Origin: Desulfatirhabdium sp040755275 | GTDB taxonomy: Bacteria; Desulfobacterota; Desulfobacteria; Desulfobacterales; Desulfatirhabdiaceae | DNA length: 64,000 nucleotides | Assembly (NCBI GenBank): GCA_040755275.1 | Contig: JBFMBE010000002.1 | Span: 1-64,000 of the forward strand | Direction of reading: 5' to 3' | In this document: positions 8,802 to 18,006 of the stretch, piece after piece | Numbering within the stretch: position 1 is the first letter of the stretch | Layout: each line of letters opens with the position of its first letter | The notes under the pieces: generated by a model | Database searches by the model: none | Seen by the model: only the letters and a program-made list of their open reading frames with translations | What the model was told of the DNA's origin: nothing | Made by a program: the position numbers and the translations under genes

Positions 8802-11582
8802 ATGAACGACAAGAAGGATTACAAGAAAACGTTGAACCTGCCGGTTACCGGCTTCCCGATGAAGGCCGATCTCGCCAAAAGGGAACCCGATCGGTTGAAA
8901 GCCTGGGAAGCCGTCAATCTGTACCAGCGTGTCCGGGAAGTGTCCAAAGGCCGGCCGCCATTCATCCTGCACGACGGTCCGCCATACGCCAACGGACGCA
9001 TCCATATCGGAACGGCTCTGAACAAGATTCTGAAGGATATCGTTGTCCGTTCCCGACAGATGGCCGGCTTCGATGCCGTTTATGTTCCGGGATGGGATTG
9101 TCACGGGCTTCCCATCGAACACAACGTCGAAAAGGAACTGGGAGACGAAAAAGCCAGGCTCAGTCAGGCGGAGATTCGCAAGAGATGTCGTTCCTATGCG
9201 GAAACCTATATCGATATTCAGCGGGAAGAATTCAAACGCTTGGGTGTCATGGGGGAATGGGACAATCCCTATTTGACCATGGACTATCGATATGAGGCCA
9301 TCATCGCTACCGAATGCCTGAAATTCGCTCTTCAGGACAATCTCTTCCGCAGCAAGAAACCCATACACTGGTGTTGCCAGTGTCATACGGCCCTGGCAGA
9401 GGCAGAAATCGAATATGCCGATGAAGCTTCGCCTTCGATTTACGTGAAGTTTCCCCTCGTCGACGATCCCGGCATCGAGGCGCTTCGAGGCAGGAGGATC
9501 TCTGTCATCATCTGGACGACGACCCCCTGGACCATTCCGGCAAACCTTGCCATCAGCCTGCATCCCGACTTCCGCTATGCCTGCGTGGCGGTTTCGGACG
9601 AGGAAGTGTTCATCCTGGCCGCGGATCTCGTCGAGGCCTGCATGAAGGCGTTTGGCATCAGCGGATGGAGCACGCTCGCCGAAGTGTCTGCGGCAGCACT
9701 CGAAAACCTTCGCTGCAAGCATCCCTTGTATCCTAGAGACAGCCTCATTGTCTTGGGAACCCATGTAACCCTCGATGCCGGAACGGGTTGCGTTCACACA
9801 GCGCCCGGCCACGGCCGGGAAGACTACGAAGTGGGACTGAAGTACGGGCTCGACACCCTGTCTCCCGTGGACGACGAAGGCAAGTTCACGACTGAAGCCG
9901 AAGGCTTCACGGGCCAGTTCGTTTTTTCGGCCAACAAGGCCGTCATCTCCCGGTTGCAGGAAGCCGGGGCCCTCGTTTCATCTGGAACGATTTCTCACTC
10001 CTATCCCCATTGCTGGCGTTGCAAGAAGCCCGTCATCTTTCGGGCAACCCCACAGTGGTTCATTTCCATGGAAAAGACGGGCCTGCGGCAACAGGCACTT
10101 GAAGCCATCGATACCGTGCAGTGGATTCCGAGCTGGGGACGGGAGCGCATCTACGGCATGATTCAGAACCGGCCCGACTGGTGTGTTTCCCGCCAACGCA
10201 CTTGGGGGGTGCCGATCGCTATGTTCATCTGTGAGGACTGCGACGAGGCCCTGATGACCCAGCAGATCAGCGACCACATTTTTAGGCTCTTCGAGGCACA
10301 CGGTGCAGACGTTTGGTTCGAGCGGCCGGTACAAGAGCTCATACCGGCAGGCACCACTTGTCCGAAGTGCGGGAGTGCCCGGTTCAGGAAGGAAACCGAC
10401 ATTCTCGATGTCTGGTTCGATTCCGGTGTTTCCCATGCCGCCGTTCTGGAAGACCGACCCTACCTTGAATGGCCCGCGGATCTCTATCTCGAAGGCAGTG
10501 ACCAGCATCGCGGCTGGTTCCACAGCGCTCTGTTGACAGCTGTCGGCACCCGAAAGAAAGCGCCTTATCGGGCCGTTCTCACCCATGGATTCGTGGTGGA
10601 CGCCGAAGGCAAGAAGATGTCCAAGTCTCTCGGCAACGTCATCGCACCGAAACAGGTCATCGACCGCTATGGTGCGGAAGTGCTGCGCCTGTGGGTATCG
10701 GCTTCGGATTATCGCGACGATATCCGGATTTCGGACGGCATTCTGGGGCAGTTGAGCGACGCCTATCGCCGCATTCGGAATACCTGTCGGTTTATCCTGG
10801 GCAATCTCTTTGATTTCAATCCGGCAACGCATCGGGTTGGGTGGGAACGTCTGACTGGCATCGACCGCTATGCCCTGCTGCGGCTGCAGCAGCTCATCGC
10901 CAAGACCCGCAAGGCCTATGAAGCCTACGATTTCCACATCGTTCATCACGCCCTGTATCAGTTCTGTACAGTGGATCTGTCGGCGTTCTACCTCGATGTG
11001 TTGAAAGACCGGTTGTACACTTCCCTGGCCGACTCGACGGAGCGTCGCGCCGCCCAAACCGTGATGTTCGACACCTTGGATGCGATGGTACGGCTCATGG
11101 CTCCCATCCTGCCCTTTACGGCGGAGGAAATTTGGGAATTCATGCCTGCATGGCCAAACAAGGAGGCCAGTGTTCATTTGACCCTGCTCCCCGAGGTGGA
11201 TGAACGCCTGAAGGATCCCGAGCTCGAATCCGAATGGGATCGGCTGCTCGACATCCGTTCCGCCGTTCTCAAAGCCCTGGAAGAGGCCCGAATCGGTAAG
11301 ACCATCGGTCATCCGCTCGATGCCGAGGTTCACCTGAGTGCATCCGGAGAAATGTTTGCCCTTCTCGACAAATACCGGTGGGAGCTTCAGACGATGTTCA
11401 TCGTATCCCGGGTGTCGCTGGTTGCTGGAGCCTCGGAACTCGACATCCGCGTCACCAAGGCCGAAGGTTCCAAATGCGCCCGATGCTGGGTGTACGATCC
11501 GGCGGTCGGGGAAGACGTTCCCCTGGGGGAACTTTGCCCGCGCTGCAGAAAGACGGTCGAACGCCTTGAAGCTGTCCATTGA
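8802..11582 (+). CDS. ileS: Isoleucyl-tRNA synthetase
   Basis: A class I aminoacyl-tRNA synthetase of 926 residues that charges tRNA-Ile. The HIGH signature appears as GRIHIGTALNK near residue 65, and the KMSKS loop as KKMSKSLGN near residue 605. The editing (CP1) domain is between them, including TTTPWTIPANL. A C-terminal zinc finger (CARCWVYDP ... CPRC) is present as in bacterial IleS. The ATG at 8802 follows a GGAGGA six bases upstream and gives the usual MNDKKDYKKTLNLP start; the longer open frame upstream of it is not coding. It is followed by lspA and lgt, a common grouping in Desulfobacterota. Confidence 0.98.
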   Translation: MNDKKDYKKTLNLPVTGFPMKADLAKREPDRLKAWEAVNLYQRVREVSKGRPPFILHDGPPYANGRIHIGTALNKILKDIVVRSRQMAGFDAVYVPGWDCHGLPIEHNVEKELGDEKARLSQAEIRKRCRSYAETYIDIQREEFKRLGVMGEWDNPYLTMDYRYEAIIATECLKFALQDNLFRSKKPIHWCCQCHTALAEAEIEYADEASPSIYVKFPLVDDPGIEALRGRRISVIIWTTTPWTIPANLAISLHPDFRYACVAVSDEEVFILAADLVEACMKAFGISGWSTLAEVSAAALENLRCKHPLYPRDSLIVLGTHVTLDAGTGCVHTAPGHGREDYEVGLKYGLDTLSPVDDEGKFTTEAEGFTGQFVFSANKAVISRLQEAGALVSSGTISHSYPHCWRCKKPVIFRATPQWFISMEKTGLRQQALEAIDTVQWIPSWGRERIYGMIQNRPDWCVSRQRTWGVPIAMFICEDCDEALMTQQISDHIFRLFEAHGADVWFERPVQELIPAGTTCPKCGSARFRKETDILDVWFDSGVSHAAVLEDRPYLEWPADLYLEGSDQHRGWFHSALLTAVGTRKKAPYRAVLTHGFVVDAEGKKMSKSLGNVIAPKQVIDRYGAEVLRLWVSASDYRDDIRISDGILGQLSDAYRRIRNTCRFILGNLFDFNPATHRVGWERLTGIDRYALLRLQQLIAKTRKAYEAYDFHIVHHALYQFCTVDLSAFYLDVLKDRLYTSLADSTERRAAQTVMFDTLDAMVRLMAPILPFTAEEIWEFMPAWPNKEASVHLTLLPEVDERLKDPELESEWDRLLDIRSAVLKALEEARIGKTIGHPLDAEVHLSASGEMFALLDKYRWELQTMFIVSRVSLVAGASELDIRVTKAEGSKCARCWVYDPAVGEDVPLGELCPRCRKTVERLEAVH

Positions 11583-12066
11583 TCGATCCTCTCTCCAATT
11601 GCTGTTCGGGATCGTGATGGGCGTCGTCCTCGTGGATCAAGTGACCAAGGCGATTCTTCTGAATACCCTTCCAACGATAGGGTCTGCGATTCCGGTGATT
11701 CCGGGGTTCTTCGACATCGTTCATGTCCGAAATCCCGGAGGAGCCTTTGGTATGTTCGCCGGAAAAAGTCCGTCGATACGTGCTTTTTTCTTTTTGGCGG
11801 TCTCGGGGATTGCCGTTGTCCTCATGACGGTGTTCTATGTGCAACTTCCACAGCACTTTCGATGGCTGCGCGCCGGCCTGGCGCTTGTCGTCGGGGGGGC
11901 GATCGGCAATATCATCGATCGCATTCGTTTCGGCGAGGTGATCGACTTCATCGACCTGTATGTCGCCCAATGGCACTGGCCTGCCTTCAATGTGGCGGAC
12001 AGCGCCATCTCCATCGGCATGGGGGTCGTGGTGCTTCATGTGCTGACCAACCGCCTTCCGGAATAG
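11566..12066 (+). CDS. lspA: Lipoprotein signal peptidase (signal peptidase II)
   Basis: About 166 residues with four transmembrane helices. It cleaves the signal peptide from diacylglyceryl-modified prolipoproteins. The conserved boxes are present: VLVDQVTKAIL, VRNPGGAFGMFA, GGAIGNIIDRIRFG and FNVADSAISIG, the last two carrying the catalytic aspartates. No ATG gives a full first helix, so the TTG at 11566 is proposed, overlapping the end of ileS by 17 bases; an internal ATG at 11617 would cut the first helix. Its substrate-preparing partner lgt follows directly. Confidence 0.93.
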   Translation: MKLSIDRSSLQLLFGIVMGVVLVDQVTKAILLNTLPTIGSAIPVIPGFFDIVHVRNPGGAFGMFAGKSPSIRAFFFLAVSGIAVVLMTVFYVQLPQHFRWLRAGLALVVGGAIGNIIDRIRFGEVIDFIDLYVAQWHWPAFNVADSAISIGMGVVVLHVLTNRLPE

Positions 12067-12076
12067 TCGAGAACCC

Positions 12077-12838
12077 ATGCATCCGATTCTGTTCCAGTTC
12101 GGCCCGATGACGCTGTACACCTATGGGTTGCTGTTGGCTGTCGCCTTCATCGTCGGTATTGCCCTCGCCAAGAAGGAGGCGGTTCGTGTCGGCATCGATC
12201 CCAATCAGATTCTGGATCTATCTTTCTACATCCTGATATCTGCAGTCATCGGGTCCCGACTTCTCTTCATTCTGACCGATCTCCCGCGCTTCATCGCAGA
12301 TCCGATCGAAATCTTCCGGATATGGAACGGTGGTCTGGTCTTTTACGGCGGCTTTATCGGGGCTGCTCTGACCGTCGTATTCTATCTGCGGCATACGGGG
12401 CTTGACTTCTGGAAAACGGCGGATGTGCTGGCGCCCTCCGTCGCTCTGGGACAGGCCATCGGTCGTGTCGGGTGCTTCAGTGCCGGATGCTGTTACGGAA
12501 AGATTTGTGAACTGCCGTGGGCCGTCACCTTTTCCGATCCCAACAGCCTTGCCCGCCTCAACGTCCCACTCCACCCTACGCAGCTGTACGAGGCGTTCGG
12601 TAATCTGGTGATTTTTCTGATCCTGTGGTTCCGGCGCGCATCCATCGCCTATGAAGGGCAAACTTTTGTGCACTACCTGGTTTTCTACGGGGCCATGCGT
12701 TCGGTGGTGGAAATCTATCGGGGAGATTTCCGGGGAGACACCTATTGGAGTGTGTTTTCGGTTTCCCAACTGATCGGAATGGGGATGATCGTCATCGGAA
12801 TCATCCTGAATGCCATGAGACGTCGGCAGAATGGATGA
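12077..12838 (+). CDS. lgt: Phosphatidylglycerol-prolipoprotein diacylglyceryl transferase
   Basis: A 253-residue inner-membrane enzyme with about seven helices. It attaches diacylglycerol to the lipobox cysteine of prolipoproteins, the step before LspA cleavage. Family signatures visible are GGLVFYGGFIG, the Lgt signature region GQAIGRVGCFSAGCCYG, and LHPTQLYEA. It starts 10 bases after the lspA stop and is the last gene of the ileS-lspA-lgt run, which ends before an inverted-repeat element. Confidence 0.96.
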   Translation: MHPILFQFGPMTLYTYGLLLAVAFIVGIALAKKEAVRVGIDPNQILDLSFYILISAVIGSRLLFILTDLPRFIADPIEIFRIWNGGLVFYGGFIGAALTVVFYLRHTGLDFWKTADVLAPSVALGQAIGRVGCFSAGCCYGKICELPWAVTFSDPNSLARLNVPLHPTQLYEAFGNLVIFLILWFRRASIAYEGQTFVHYLVFYGAMRSVVEIYRGDFRGDTYWSVFSVSQLIGMGMIVIGIILNAMRRRQNG

Positions 12839-12909
12839 AGGGGGATGGCTGATCATGGAAAACAGTCGGCAGTGGACCGTGGATGTCGGAAGGGCTCCTA
12901 GTGATCTTT

Positions 12910-13034
12910 GACGGCTTCGCAAAAAGGCCGGATGCTGTGTCGTGCTGCATCCCTCGTCGTTGCGGCGTACGTTTAAGTACGCCTCACTCCTCGGGATTTG
13001 CACTCCTTGCCTGCAGCCTTTTTTCGAAGCCGTC
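12910..13034. repeat. Inverted-repeat intergenic element (GACGGCTTCGCAAAAAGGC ends)
   Basis: The left end GACGGCTTCGCAAAAAGGC (12910-12928) is mirrored, with one mismatch, by the right end at 13016-13034. The interior holds a short palindrome around CGTACGTTTAAGTACG. The 125-base unit could fold into one long hairpin and end lgt transcription. A partial relative (GCAAAAAGGCCGGATGCTG) occurs at 55425-55443. Confidence 0.75.
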
Positions 13035-13068
13035 CATATGATGGACTTTTTGCGAGTCCATCATCTTT

Positions 13069-13158
13069 GATGGAGTCTCAAAAGGCTTCCCCAGCCACCC
13101 CGCTTATGCCCTGCATTTCCCAAAAGCACGGGAAAAGCGACTTTTTGCGGGACCGTCA
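13069..13158. repeat. Short copy of the scattered GATGG...CCATC-ended repeat
   Basis: The unit begins GATGGAGTCTCA, runs through the shared interior CCAGCCACCCCGC and GCACGGGAAAAGCGAC, and ends TTTTTGCGGGACCGTC. The interior matches the copies at 80-180 and 27600-27683. It directly abuts the element at 12910-13034. From 13159 to 13408 I see nothing further. Confidence 0.7.
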
Positions 13159-13408
13159 TCTTTGACGGAGCGATGCGTGTAAACACCTGTTAAGATGTTT
13201 TGTTAATCCCAAACGAAATGATTAACGGTAGCAGACAGGATAGGGAAGGCAGAAATCAGGATGAAGCAGGCAGAGGAAAGATCGGTTTACCGCTACCATT
13301 CAAGATACACGGTGGGTGAAACTGACAGCGGAACTATGGCACACCTATTGCTAATATCTTTGGCAGGGTATGTGGTTACCTCTCTTACCTCCATCTTGGC
13401 TGGGTGAA

Positions 13409-13437
13409 GTCAACCAGTCTCCTCCGGACTGGTTGAC
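13409..13437. other. Perfect 11-bp hairpin downstream of the WecA-fusion gene
   Basis: GTCAACCAGTC (13409-13419) is exactly complementary to GACTGGTTGAC (13427-13437) across a 7-base loop. It lies about 60 bases beyond the stop of the minus-strand gene ending at 13500. No T-run follows on either strand, so it is not a standard intrinsic terminator. It may stabilise the 3' end of that transcript. Confidence 0.5.
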
Positions 13438-13499
13438 ACCCGGGATCCCTTCGGTAAGGGTGCATCCCACCATTCGGCCAGATACTGCAGTACCTTCTC

Positions 13500-15320
13500 T
13501 CACCCCATTTCCTCGATTTGGATCGAAAAGCGCCTCATCTTCAAGCCGTTTTTTGCACAGAACTGCCGAAGTTCGTTCAGGCGGTTGTCGAACGCCTCAA
13601 CCTTGAAGGAAACGAGCAACCCTTCGATGGGATATTGTTCCCGTAGGGTCGCCAGGTCCGCATATCCTCCCAGAACCGGATAGCCCTGCAGGTTCTTGCC
13701 GACCTTCAAAGGGTCGTCATCGATGAAACCGATCGGTCGAAGGCCCAGAGACGGATTGTGTAGGATCTCCCGCAAGAGCAGCTCTCCCCCTCTGCCTGCG
13801 CCGTAAATCAATACGCTTTCTCCGGATAGGGTGTTGCGGAGCATGGCATCCCCCGCCAGTCGAAAGAACCCCCGGGTTCCAAGAAGGGCGGCGGTCGTCA
13901 GGAGCCAATCGATGAGAAAGGCCCCCTTCGAAAAATCCGAAAACCGATACACGAACGTCACCGCAGCGATGGAAAGCAATGATGCGAGTGTGCTGGCCTT
14001 GAGATAGACGGCGACATCATTGGAGCTCATGTTGCCCCAGAGGCCCCGATATACCCCGACGATGTAGAAAACGAGGAGTTTACAGGCGATGACAATGGGA
14101 AGCGATTTGAGAAAAATTCGGAAATAGAAGAGAAAATCGGTAGAGCTGAATCGGAGGCGGTAGGATAGGTAATAGGAGAAGGCCACCAGCCCAAGATCCA
14201 GGATGACCATCAGAATCTGTCGTTTGTAGGTCCATTCGACCAGGATCGGCGTGAAAGCTTTCCCGCGTAGCAGGGAGAATTCCTTTTCAGGATAGACCCG
14301 AAGCTGCGAGAGGTAAACCCCCATGAGAAGAACGGCCACAACGACGGGCACGATGACCGAAGGAGCGCTCATGGTATCGCTTCGATGAACGAAGAGGGCG
14401 GCCAGGCCGGCTCCGACGGCGATGCCATATAGAACGAGAACCGCATTTCGTTCGCTCAGACCGACCAGAACGAGTCGATGGGACGTATGGTCTTTTCCGC
14501 CCATCGATGCCTTTCGGCCGCTCAGAATTCGGATGAGCGTCACCAGACTCGTATCGACGATCGGTACCAGGGCGACCAGGATCGGAATCGATACCCGCGA
14601 CAGGGTGGACAGGGGGGTGGTCTCGGCATATACAAGAGATAGAAGGGCGATCAGAAAGCCGATCGTCAGGCTGCCACAATCGCCCATGAAAATCGAGGCC
14701 GGGTTGAAGTTGTAGATCAGAAAACCTACCAGCGCGCCGGACAGCATCCAGGCTGCAGCCGAAGCCGTCGGATGGATCGGAGCCAGGAGCAGTGCCAGAA
14801 CGGCAGCAGCGATTGCCCCGATCCCGGCACACAGGCCGTCCATGTTGTCGAGCAGGTTGAAAGCATTGGTGATACCGACCACCCAGAACAAGGTGACCAT
14901 GGTATCGAGGGTGAGGGATACGAACCATTTGAGCCGGAATCCGAGGAAGGCGACGAAGGAGGCTACCAGGATTTGGCCCAGGAGCTTGGTCTGGGGTTTC
15001 AACCGAACAACATCGTCCACCAGTCCCAAAGCGAACAGCAGGCTCATTCCGAGCCATGCGACGAAGGCAAAGGGCGGCTCGAACGCGGGAGTCTCGGGGA
15101 AAAAAGAAAGGGTGCCGAAGTCGAATACATCGAGCTTGATCAGCATCGGAAGCGAGACGGCGGTGTAGATGGCAATACCGCCCATCAAGGCGGTCGGTTT
15201 TCGATGCCAACGATCCTGGGTTGGATAGGCCAGCCATCCGTATCTGCCGGCCAGCCGTTTGACCACAGGGGTCAACAGGGCGCACAGCGCCAAGGACAAG
15301 GCAGCATTACCGAGAATCAT
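13500..15320 (-). CDS. Fusion: WecA/MraY-type glycosyl-1-phosphate transferase plus FlaA1-like membrane/NAD-binding part
   Basis: A protein of about 606 residues joining two polysaccharide modules. Residues 1-320 are a polytopic polyprenyl-phosphate sugar-1-phosphate transferase with the family boxes LVDDVVRLKPQTK, NAFNLLDNMDGL, IFMGDCGS and GKDHTSHRL. After about residue 350 there are four more helices and then a Rossmann-type segment (IYGAGRGGELLLREI). This resembles the N-terminal half of FlaA1/CapD-type nucleotide-sugar enzymes, but the catalytic dehydratase domain is absent. It probably starts lipid-linked polysaccharide synthesis; the role of the second half is unclear. The ATG at 15320 is chosen because the upstream 39 codons are unlike protein. 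There is no good ribosome site. Confidence 0.85.
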   Translation of the reverse strand: MILGNAALSLALCALLTPVVKRLAGRYGWLAYPTQDRWHRKPTALMGGIAIYTAVSLPMLIKLDVFDFGTLSFFPETPAFEPPFAFVAWLGMSLLFALGLVDDVVRLKPQTKLLGQILVASFVAFLGFRLKWFVSLTLDTMVTLFWVVGITNAFNLLDNMDGLCAGIGAIAAAVLALLLAPIHPTASAAAWMLSGALVGFLIYNFNPASIFMGDCGSLTIGFLIALLSLVYAETTPLSTLSRVSIPILVALVPIVDTSLVTLIRILSGRKASMGGKDHTSHRLVLVGLSERNAVLVLYGIAVGAGLAALFVHRSDTMSAPSVIVPVVVAVLLMGVYLSQLRVYPEKEFSLLRGKAFTPILVEWTYKRQILMVILDLGLVAFSYYLSYRLRFSSTDFLFYFRIFLKSLPIVIACKLLVFYIVGVYRGLWGNMSSNDVAVYLKASTLASLLSIAAVTFVYRFSDFSKGAFLIDWLLTTAALLGTRGFFRLAGDAMLRNTLSGESVLIYGAGRGGELLLREILHNPSLGLRPIGFIDDDPLKVGKNLQGYPVLGGYADLATLREQYPIEGLLVSFKVEAFDNRLNELRQFCAKNGLKMRRFSIQIEEMG

Positions 15321-15509
15321 GGCTGTATCAAGGGCGTTTTCTGGATGATGGAGGATGTTGGGAGGGGTTCGAACCCATGGTCCCATGGGTCGATCGCGGC
15401 ATTCAGGTGCGACAACCCGGTGGAACCGGCCCGACACGGCCCGTCCATGCCAGAAACCTGGCCATAGCGGACTTCAGGCGCACCCACCACCGAGCGATGA
15501 AGGAAGACA

Positions 15510-16553
15510 TCAGGCCCACAGCACCCGTTTCCCGCCCGCTTGTCGTTCAACCACTTCCCCGATGACCACAGCCGTCTCCCCCATGCCTGTGCAGCGTTCG
15601 ATGACATCGTCTACATGAGATTCCGGTACAACGAGAATCATGCCGATGCCGTTGTTGAAGGTGCGCAACATTTCCTCTTCCGGCACCTGGCCTGCTTCTT
15701 GAAGGAAGGTGAAGATGGGGTGTCTTCTCCACGAGGACTTTCGGATCAAAACTCCGCAGGCTTGGGGAAGAATTCGTACGATGTTTTCCGTGATCCCTCC
15801 GCCGGTGATATGGGCGATTCCATGAATGGGCAGGTCCCGGATCAGTTTTAAAACCGTATCGACATAGATGCGCGTGGGGGTGAGCAGCTCTTCGCCCAAC
15901 GTCTTGCCAAGCGCTTCGACATGTTGATCGACCCTCAGGTTCAGGACATCGAAGCAGATTTTGCGAACCAGAGAAAACCCGTTGCTGTGAAGCCCGCTGG
16001 AGGCCAGCCCGATCAGTTTGTGGCCGACACGGATTTCGGAACCATCGATGATCTTGTTGTTGTCGACGATGCCGACGGCAAATCCGGCCAGATCGTATTC
16101 GTTTTCGGCATAGATGCCGGGCATTTCAGCCGTTTCTCCACCGATGAGGGCGCATCCCGCCTGTTTGCATCCTTCGCCGATGCCCGAAATAATCTGGACG
16201 GCGATCTGTTCATCGAGTTTTCCCATTGCCAGATAATCCAGGAAGAACAGGGGCTTTGCCCCTTGAACCACGACATCGTTCACGCTCATGGCGACCAGGT
16301 CGATGCCAACCGTGTGGTGCACCTGCATGAGGAAGGCAATCTTGAGCTTTGTGCCGACCCCGTCGGTGGAACTCACGAGGATGGGCTTTTCCATGTTGGT
16401 GGTGTTCAAGGAAAAAAGCCCTCCGAAACCGCCGATCTCACCCATGACGCCTGCTCTTGGCGTTTGAGAGGCGATTTGCTTGATGGTTTTCACCAGATCG
16501 TTGGCTTTGTCGATATCGACGCCGGAATCTGCATAGGTCAACGGTTTCTGCAT
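15510..16553 (-). CDS. purM: Phosphoribosylformylglycinamidine cyclo-ligase (AIR synthetase)
   Basis: A 347-residue enzyme of purine synthesis that closes the imidazole ring of FGAM to AIR using ATP. Family signatures are SSTDGVGTKLKIA, DLVAMSVNDVVVQGAKPLFFLDY, GGETAEMPG and ITGGGITENI. Length is that of bacterial PurM. It is monocistronic or precedes the WecA-like gene by about 190 bases, and it diverges from the aminotransferase operon. No other purine genes are in the window. Confidence 0.97.
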   Translation of the reverse strand: MQKPLTYADSGVDIDKANDLVKTIKQIASQTPRAGVMGEIGGFGGLFSLNTTNMEKPILVSSTDGVGTKLKIAFLMQVHHTVGIDLVAMSVNDVVVQGAKPLFFLDYLAMGKLDEQIAVQIISGIGEGCKQAGCALIGGETAEMPGIYAENEYDLAGFAVGIVDNNKIIDGSEIRVGHKLIGLASSGLHSNGFSLVRKICFDVLNLRVDQHVEALGKTLGEELLTPTRIYVDTVLKLIRDLPIHGIAHITGGGITENIVRILPQACGVLIRKSSWRRHPIFTFLQEAGQVPEEEMLRTFNNGIGMILVVPESHVDDVIERCTGMGETAVVIGEVVERQAGGKRVLWA

Positions 16554-16720
16554 GGTCTACCCCATGAAAGGAAATGAAAGCGCTCTGGAAGATCCATTCA
16601 GGATTCAGGTGGATAAGTAATCGAATCAAGTATCGACATTGGGGTGAAAAGTCAAAAGATTTTTTTCAGCATGTCGGATTCAGGCCAATCGAATCCATGC
16701 AGCTTCATCGTCCTTTGCTT

Positions 16721-16749
16721 TTGACATGGCTTCCAATCTATTGTATGAA
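16721..16749 (+). promoter_or_regulatory. Sigma-70-type promoter for the aminotransferase-hom-thrH operon
   Basis: TTGACA at 16721-16726 and TATGAA at 16744-16749 are separated by 17 bases, close to consensus. Transcription would start about 65 bases before the aminotransferase ATG. It lies in the 268-base gap that separates this operon from divergent purM. Confidence 0.65.
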
Positions 16750-16821
16750 CCAACGAATTTTTGAAAACCTTTGCATTCGACCTTTCCGCAGGAAGCGGAA
16801 AGCCGGTCAGGAGAAAGCCTC

Positions 16822-17988
16822 ATGAACAAATTCGCACGACTCGATCGATTACCGCCCTACGTCTTTGCAACGGTCAACAAGATCAAGATGGATGCCCGGC
16901 ATGCCGGAAAAGACATCGTCGATCTCGGCATGGGAAACCCCGATCTTCCGACCCCCAAACACATCGTCGATAAACTGATCGAGGCGGCACAGAAGCCCCA
17001 GAACCACCGCTATTCGGCTTCCATGGGCATCACGCGCCTGCGGATGGCCATTTGCGACTGGTACAAACGCCGTTTTGATGTCGATCTCGATCCGGAAACC
17101 GAGGCCATCGTCACCATCGGTATCAAGGAAGGGCTCTCCCACCTCGTTCTGGTCACCATTCGACCGGGAGACGTCGTGTTCACACCAAATCCGACCTATC
17201 CCATCCACCCCTATTCCGCCATCATTGCAGGTGGTGACGTACGCGGCATCCCCGTCGGTCCGGAGGAAGATTTCTTCCAGAACCTGATCAACGCAACCAA
17301 ACAGACGTGGCCGCGTCCCAAAGTGCTCATTCTTTCCTATCCGCATAACCCGACGACGGAAGTGGTCGATCTCGACTTCTTTCAAAAAATCGTCGATTAC
17401 GCCAAGGAAAACGATATCCTCGTGATCCACGATTTCGCCTATGCCGATCTCGTCTTCGACGGATACAAGGCTCCCAGTTTTCTGCAGGCAAAAGGGGCCA
17501 AGGATGTCGGTGTGGAATTTTTCTCCATGTCCAAAAGCTACAGCATGGCCGGGTGGCGGATGGGGTTCTGTGTCGGGAATGCCGAAACCATCTTCGCACT
17601 CAAGCGAATCAAGAGCTATCTCGATTACGGGGCTTTCCAGCCGATTCAGATCGCTTCCATCATCGCTTTGAACGGGCCGCAGGATTGTGTGCAGCAGATT
17701 TGCGATACCTACCGGGAACGACGGGATGCACTCATTCAGGGGTTGAGCCGTATCGGGTGGGAGATCAAGAGTCCCAAAGGCACGATGTTCGTCTGGGGAA
17801 GGATCCCGGATGCCTATCGTAAGATGGGATCCGTGGAATTCGCCAAATTTCTGATCCATGAAGCCCAAGTGGCCGTTTCCCCGGGGCTGGGATTCGGGGA
17901 ATACGGGGATGAATACGTGCGCTTTGCTCTCATCGAAAATCCGATGCGGATTCAGCAGGCCGTTCGCGGCATCCGCAAAATCATGTGA
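16822..17988 (+). CDS. Class I/II pyridoxal-phosphate aminotransferase (AlaC-like)
   Basis: A 388-residue fold-type I aminotransferase. It has the substrate-arm motif DLGMGNPDLPTP, the cofactor-binding segment SYPHNPTTEV, the DFAYADLVFDG strand, and the PLP lysine in SMSKSYSMAGWRMGF. AlaC-type alanine/pyruvate transaminases and LL-diaminopimelate aminotransferases are close relatives; in this family I favour AlaC-like but the sequence alone does not fix the substrate. Start at ATG 16822, eight bases after AGGAGA. It is first in a run with homoserine dehydrogenase and ThrH, which points to aspartate-family amino-acid metabolism. Confidence 0.92.
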   Translation: MNKFARLDRLPPYVFATVNKIKMDARHAGKDIVDLGMGNPDLPTPKHIVDKLIEAAQKPQNHRYSASMGITRLRMAICDWYKRRFDVDLDPETEAIVTIGIKEGLSHLVLVTIRPGDVVFTPNPTYPIHPYSAIIAGGDVRGIPVGPEEDFFQNLINATKQTWPRPKVLILSYPHNPTTEVVDLDFFQKIVDYAKENDILVIHDFAYADLVFDGYKAPSFLQAKGAKDVGVEFFSMSKSYSMAGWRMGFCVGNAETIFALKRIKSYLDYGAFQPIQIASIIALNGPQDCVQQICDTYRERRDALIQGLSRIGWEIKSPKGTMFVWGRIPDAYRKMGSVEFAKFLIHEAQVAVSPGLGFGEYGDEYVRFALIENPMRIQQAVRGIRKIM

Positions 17989-18006
17989 TGCGAGGAGCTC
18001 TTCCGG

